Positions 25,801-28,684 of a stretch of 28,684 nt of DNA are shown here, piece by piece; the stretch's first letter is position 1, and every line of letters starts with the position of its first letter. Under the pieces are notes generated by a model. The model did no database searches. It was not told where the DNA came from and saw nothing but the letters and a program-made list of their open reading frames with translations. The DNA lies in NCBI GenBank assembly GCA_023424865.1, contig JAFADM010000032.1, forward strand, positions 1 through 28,684. Reading direction: 5' to 3'. Source of the DNA: Bacillota bacterium (GTDB taxonomy: Bacteria; Bacillota_A; Clostridia; DSM-8532). The position numbers and the translations under genes were made by a program.

Positions 25801-28217
25801 ACAGCGGCGCTGCCTATGCCCTGGGGCAGCTCCTCGACAGCGCCAATCCGGGTTCCAGGATTAGCCTGACTCTGGATCAGAGCGATTTGATTCAGCTTGA
25901 AAATGACCAGGGAGTAGCCTACTATCAATGCTTTGGAGGCTATCGCTCCCACTACCTTTCCGTGGCGGCCACATCCCCCGACGCTATAGTTCTTCAATTG
26001 CCCCTGTGGGATCTGAAGGGTTTGGAAGCCGCCTCTTCCGTTGAGTTTGAAGCCCAGCTTGACGGGGAAAACCAGTGGCTCCCCCTTTATGCCGGAGAGA
26101 CCAGGGTGACCACTCAAGCCACACTTGCTCTGGAACCGGGCTATATTTACCGCATCCGGGCAAAGCTTGTCCATACAACCGCTCCCGATGGAGACAATCC
26201 GGATGGAAAGGTTCTCATAACCTATACCAATTCCATTGTGACAGGGGATAACACTCCGCCGGTTATCAGCAATCTTCTTATCGGTTCGGTGGGCGTAAAC
26301 ACTGCCGCGTTTGATTTTACCAGCGATGAGGCAGGAAATATCTATTATCTGGTACTTCCCTCCAGCGCGGAGGCTCCCAACGGCCAAGAGGTGAAAACCC
26401 GGGGGACGGTGTGGATGCAAAAGGCGGGGACGGGAAGCAACAGCTTTTCTGTCTCGGGACTTGAGCCGGATACGGCCTATGTGATTTATCTTGTTGTCGA
26501 AGATGAATCCACCAATCTTTCTGAGGTTACAGCACTGGATTTTGCCACAAATGAGCTGCCCGTTGAGCAAAGGGCACCCGGTGCGCCTTCCGGCGTCTCG
26601 GCAGCAGCAAGCAACGCCCGGGCCATTGTTTCCTTTACCGCGCCTGGGGATGACGGAGGCAGCCCTATCACAGGTTATACTGTTTATGTTTACCGTAGTG
26701 GCATCAAGCAGGATAATTTAACCGTAACCGGTGTGTCTGCAAGCCCCGTTACCGTAACCGGCCTGACAAACGGTACGGCCTATTCCTTTACCGTTGTTGC
26801 TGTCAATGCAATCGGGGAAGGGGCTGAATCGGTTCTGAGCGAACGTGTTACTCCTAATGCTCCTCCCACAGACGAGGAGGATGAGGATGAGGATGATGAG
26901 GATGACAATACCGGTGGGAGCACCGGAGTCAATACCGGCGGGAGCACCGGAAGCACCCCTGGGGCTGAGACGGTGGAAGTGCTGATTAATGGCAAATCCG
27001 AAAATGCGGGTACGGCTACCACTGTGAAAAAGGACGGCAGAACTGTCACCACGGTGGTGGTAGACGCGAAGAAGCTGGAGCAAAAGCTTGCCGCTGAGGG
27101 CGATAACGCCGTAATCACCATACCGGTACTGAAGACGGAGGCTGATACCGTTGTAGCTAAGCTCAACGGCCGCATGGTAAAAAACATGGAAGGCAAGCAG
27201 GCGGTTATTGAAGTGAAAACCAATGATGCCGTGTACACCTTGCCATCCGGGCAGATCGCTATCGACGCTGTTTTAGCCCAATTGGGGAGCAATGTTTCCC
27301 TTGAGGCTATTGATGTTAGCATCGAAATCAGCGCGGCAAGCGATGAAATGGCCCGGATCGTTGAAAACGCCGCGGAGAAAGGCGCGTTTACCGTGGTGCT
27401 GCCGCCTCTGACCTTTACGGTAAAATGCACTGCGGGAGATAAAACAGTAGAGGTCTCTTCCTTTAACACCTATGTTGCCAGAACCGTCGCCATTCCCGAG
27501 GGAGTGGATCCCAGCAGGATTACCACGGGCGTTGTGGTGGATCCCGACGGTACCAGCCGCCATGTTCCAACTCAAGTAACCCTTGTTGACGGCCGCTACT
27601 ATGCGGTTATCAAAAGCCTTACCAACAGCACCTATTCCGTTGTGTGGCATCCCATTGAGTTTAAGGATGTGGAGAAGCACTGGGCCAGGACAGCCGTTAA
27701 CGATATGGGCTCCAGAATGATAATCAGCAGCGTATCTGGGAATTTTGACCCCAACCGGACCATTACCAGGGGCGAATTTGCGGCCATTATGGTCACAGCC
27801 CTGGGCTTAAAGCCGGGAACAGGTGAAAATCCCTATAGGGATGTCAAATCCGGCGACTGGTATCTGCCCTATGTTCAGACCGTCCATGCCTACGGGCTTA
27901 TGTCCGGATACGGCAACGGCATCTTCGGGGCAAACGAAGCCATTACCCGCGAGCAGGTTACGGCTATCATTGGAAGAGCCATGAAACTGACGGAACTTGA
28001 AGCGGGATTGACCGGGGAGGACGTGAAGCTGGTTCTGTCGGCCTATACCGATTGGCAGCAGGCATCCTCATGGGCCAGGGAAAGCCTTGCCGCCTGCGTT
28101 AAAACCGGTATCGTTACCGGCACTGCCGCCGACAGATTATCTCCGAAAAACGCTATCACCCGGGCAGAGGTTGCCGTCATGGTAAGACTTCTGCTCATAA
28201 AGTCAGGCTTGATCTAG
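22809..28217 (+). CDS. large secreted S-layer-homology surface protein with GLUG, beta-helix and FN3 domains
   Basis: From ATG 22809 the protein has 1802 residues and opens with a signal peptide cleaved near ALA33. A GLUG-associated start (about 85-180) is followed by eight to nine GLUG-like repeats (about 185-510), each with a G-G-[LIF]-[AI]-G turn and often a CYATG-like strand. An Sbs/Big_5 Ig-like domain lies at about 600-705, a right-handed parallel beta-helix at about 720-1030, and two fibronectin III domains at about 1149-1245 and 1256-1350. An acidic Asp/Glu stretch (1353-1367), a Gly-Ser-Thr repeat linker and an unassigned beta-rich region come next. Three SLH domains (from 1618, 1676 and 1746) bind pyruvylated secondary cell-wall polymer. 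It is anchored at the surface and probably binds or processes glycans; no catalytic residues are evident. A longer start at 22740 would place 23 polar residues before the signal peptide and is disfavoured. Confidence 0.9.
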   Translation: MKAKLISGMGKKILSFVLILAMVLSLLPSRALAAAAVPNTAWMTGASGGEADPYILTTVEDLAGLAQLVVAGNSFSGRFFELRPTVGDSLDFSGYSQWTPIGTLEEPFEGTLDGMNVTLSHFTIEVTDGGINLDEALGVGLFGRIGAGGTVKNLVLEDADINVNYTTILQSFDTVVVFDSSDTYAYVGAIAGVNEGTIANCQVSGQMAVAGRDVAAGAIVGNNGTAPNFSWSIPGIITNCDTDVDLSVTAAGSWAYAGGIAGSSRIMGSRIENGTSTGSVTGSADGPSMVYVGGLAGYLENTSLSDSFSSAGVSFTTNNTTLSCAGGLIGTAYQSSILNSGCSGDVHVQANGAAYAGGLAGMLQGTRPVSNSYATGNVEAVAGGMYANSNAGGFAGSVDGMSGPIPINNCYASGDVSSVATGSVNAFSGGFLAHSRNAVLTDCYATGDARAESPTYLGYAGGFTAYVAASSRFIRCYSAGTAGVLAASADAGGFFGIITGAAELTGVYYKSNGNISGRTLPGTTVTGAAVSLPIGTMTGDQVLTGAMSGLVNAGDTWVKRPNEGIAASYLPELAVFHDSDTPSVQAASKISVLLAPEVTATLTPSTWASEIDPQAPLSLTFNVSVTPVAGKTLSIYRADNDELVESIPVDDGDRVSMEGNTVTARPSSELYYNGSYYILVDSGAFVSSAGKKYAGIATNTGWRYMTAERQEVIATDSQALDFYMENSSVSRISLLEDVAYGYDGGTVSRDLTIEGNGAVIMAGTGDLFDVRREDGITVTGLGNYTDKSVYLTVAGDGEPVHLTLENLTLRNACEKNGADNTQDGLFAVINLKTNASLSMDNVTLEEFHNNPTPGNELCFGIHAEPRAASTTITNSSLGSSNAFRNAVAIRGGDFQITGNSFTGTVHPERLRQSDGYEYGIYIYGGEGLVSDNTITGYDSTTQDGYASSGISATAFYSADYVIENNTLSGNSFDIDLTAAWSDFSSNTFMRVNGIELDDSGAAYALGQLLDSANPGSRISLTLDQSDLIQLENDQGVAYYQCFGGYRSHYLSVAATSPDAIVLQLPLWDLKGLEAASSVEFEAQLDGENQWLPLYAGETRVTTQATLALEPGYIYRIRAKLVHTTAPDGDNPDGKVLITYTNSIVTGDNTPPVISNLLIGSVGVNTAAFDFTSDEAGNIYYLVLPSSAEAPNGQEVKTRGTVWMQKAGTGSNSFSVSGLEPDTAYVIYLVVEDESTNLSEVTALDFATNELPVEQRAPGAPSGVSAAASNARAIVSFTAPGDDGGSPITGYTVYVYRSGIKQDNLTVTGVSASPVTVTGLTNGTAYSFTVVAVNAIGEGAESVLSERVTPNAPPTDEEDEDEDDEDDNTGGSTGVNTGGSTGSTPGAETVEVLINGKSENAGTATTVKKDGRTVTTVVVDAKKLEQKLAAEGDNAVITIPVLKTEADTVVAKLNGRMVKNMEGKQAVIEVKTNDAVYTLPSGQIAIDAVLAQLGSNVSLEAIDVSIEISAASDEMARIVENAAEKGAFTVVLPPLTFTVKCTAGDKTVEVSSFNTYVARTVAIPEGVDPSRITTGVVVDPDGTSRHVPTQVTLVDGRYYAVIKSLTNSTYSVVWHPIEFKDVEKHWARTAVNDMGSRMIISSVSGNFDPNRTITRGEFAAIMVTALGLKPGTGENPYRDVKSGDWYLPYVQTVHAYGLMSGYGNGIFGANEAITREQVTAIIGRAMKLTELEAGLTGEDVKLVLSAYTDWQQASSWARESLAACVKTGIVTGTAADRLSPKNAITRAEVAVMVRLLLIKSGLI
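26907..26954 (+). repeat. two 24-bp repeats coding a Gly-Ser-Thr linker
   Basis: Two adjacent 24-bp copies differing at three positions encode NTGGSTGV and NTGGSTGS. They follow a GAGGAT-rich stretch (26871-26906) that encodes an acidic run. This is a flexible spacer between the FN3 and wall-proximal parts. Confidence 0.85.
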
Positions 28218-28218
28218 A

Positions 28219-28233
28219 GCGGGCAACGCCCGC
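28219..28233 (+). other. perfect short hairpin just after the SLH stop codon
   Basis: GCGGGC-AAC-GCCCGC, starting 2 nt after the TAG. No T tract follows, so it is more likely an mRNA 3' stabiliser than a terminator. Confidence 0.6.
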
Positions 28234-28282
28234 AACCCAATTGGAGAGAAGCGACGATATAAATACTTGTTTTTTATTGACG

Positions 28283-28361
28283 CTTATCAGCGATAAGGTA
28301 CTAAGAATAGGAACAACCGCACCCCTTGCCTTTCAGCCAGATTTGCTTATGCAAATGGCTG
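28283..28361 (+). other. two further hairpins between the SLH gene and its terminator
   Basis: CTTATC-AGC-GATAAG (28283-28297) is a perfect 6-bp inverted repeat just after TTGACG (28277-28282). A longer hairpin follows: CAGCCA (28334-28339), a GA bulge, TTTGC (28342-28346), TTAT loop, GCAAA and TGGCTG (to 28361). TGCC and GGCA just outside can extend it. No known RNA family is recognised. Confidence 0.45.
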
Positions 28362-28373
28362 CCGGGCAGAGAA

Positions 28374-28412
28374 AAGCCGCCGGTCACAAGGTGAAGTGAT
28401 CGGCGGCTTTTT
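28374..28412 (+). terminator. Rho-independent terminator before Ku
   Basis: 14-bp stem AAGCCGCCGGTCAC/GTGATCGGCGGCTT with one G-T pair and an 8-nt loop, followed by TTT C TT. The A-rich left flank means it could also work on the other strand. Confidence 0.88.
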
Positions 28413-28506
28413 CTTGTGCATTAGCCGGGGTATCTCCTTCAAATCATGGCAGGGATGATGAGGGCAGCGGTTGGTTAATTTTAAATACGCTTAGGAAGCA
28501 TACAAA

Positions 28507-28598
28507 CAAAAGCGCCGGATAATTCTTCCGAAAATGGGACAGCATAGAGCAAAAGCGCCGGATAATTCTTCCGAAAATGGGACAGCATAAAGCAAAAG
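28507..28598 (+). repeat. 43-bp tandem repeat upstream of Ku
   Basis: Copy 1 (28507-28549) and copy 2 (28550-28592) differ at one base. A third copy begins with CAAAAG (28593-28598) and then runs into the Ku ribosome site. Each unit contains GCGCCGGATAATTC, TTCCG and GCATA. The unit length is not a multiple of three and no frame is coding. Confidence 0.92.
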
Positions 28599-28611
28599 GA
28601 GACGATGGAAT

Positions 28612-28684
28612 ATGGTTTCACACAAGGGCGCCATCAGTTTCGGACTGGTGCATATTCCGGTAAGCCTTTATACGGCTACCCAGG
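28612..28684 (+). CDS. ku: Ku protein, N-terminal fragment (non-homologous end joining)
   Basis: The last 73 bases encode 24 residues, MVSHKGAISFGLVHIPVSLY and onward, which match the very conserved start of bacterial Ku (KGAISFGLVNIPVxLY). Ku binds DNA double-strand ends and recruits LigD. AAAGGAG ends about 10 nt before the ATG. The rest of the gene lies beyond the window. In spore formers Ku is often made in the forespore, but I find no convincing sigma-G promoter here. Confidence 0.9.
   Translation, partial: MVSHKGAISFGLVHIPVSLYTATQ

Noticed and set aside
25107..26570. 487-codon open frame on the minus strand inside the SLH gene
   Set aside because: It lies wholly antisense to a well-supported gene with recognisable domains, has no recognised motif, and long antisense frames are common opposite GC-richer coding DNA.
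26780..27469. 229-codon minus-strand frame in the SLH gene
   Set aside because: Low-complexity serine/threonine/valine-rich translation arising from the antisense of the linker and repeats.
28350..28400. 16-codon frame MQMAAGQRKAAGHKVK
   Set aside because: No ribosome site, and it runs through the terminator stem.
28498..28567. sigma-G promoter for Ku
   Set aside because: GCATA and GATAATT occur in each repeat, but the gap is 14-15 nt rather than the 17-18 nt expected.
28507..28598. CRISPR array
   Set aside because: The 43-bp units are directly adjacent without spacers and only two full copies exist; no cas genes are present.

Overview
The window looks like a chromosomal segment of a low-to-mid GC Gram-positive bacterium (Bacillota). 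Evidence is the strong AGGAGG-type ribosome sites, TTG and GTG starts, sigma-A-like promoters, YesN-like membrane AraC regulators, LplB/YtcP-type sugar permeases, a three-SLH cell-surface protein and a Ku gene. A plant-polysaccharide-using Paenibacillaceae-like organism or a related clostridium fits best; the sequence alone does not let me choose. Almost all genes lie on the + strand; the exceptions are the AraC regulator at the left and a possible partial gene at the left edge.

Layout. (1) 1-3064: an AraC/cupin regulator (-) divergent from a GH127-type beta-L-arabinofuranosidase (+), with back-to-back overlapping promoters on a 9-bp inverted repeat. (2) 3065-9464: a purine-rich 10-bp repeat tract, an M50-like membrane metalloprotease, an OmpR-family response regulator and sensor kinase (16-nt overlap), then an ABC ATPase and two membrane proteins. 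The two-component operon and the ABC operon carry an identical 15-bp element inside equivalent promoters, which suggests that the response regulator controls both. (3) 9465-11133: housekeeping genes, namely 3-methyladenine DNA glycosylase I (Tag), a MazG-like protein with terminator, and a GNAT acetyltransferase. (4) 11134-22632: a carbohydrate locus with a two-pass membrane AraC regulator, a lipoprotein solute-binding protein, two CUT1 permeases, a GH43 enzyme and a GH38 alpha-mannosidase, closed by a strong terminator. No ATPase is encoded there, so a shared MsmK-type ATPase is presumably used. The glycosidases lack signal peptides, so imported oligosaccharides are probably cut in the cytoplasm. 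(5) 22633-28217: a 1802-residue secreted surface protein (GLUG-like repeats, Ig-like domain, beta-helix, FN3 domains, acidic linker, three SLH domains). (6) 28218-28684: structured intergenic DNA with a terminator, a 43-bp tandem repeat and the first 24 codons of a Ku gene.

The least ordinary parts are the M50/two-component/ABC module with its shared promoter element, the 10-bp repeat tract before it, the intergenic region between the SLH gene and Ku, and the leader of the SLH gene.
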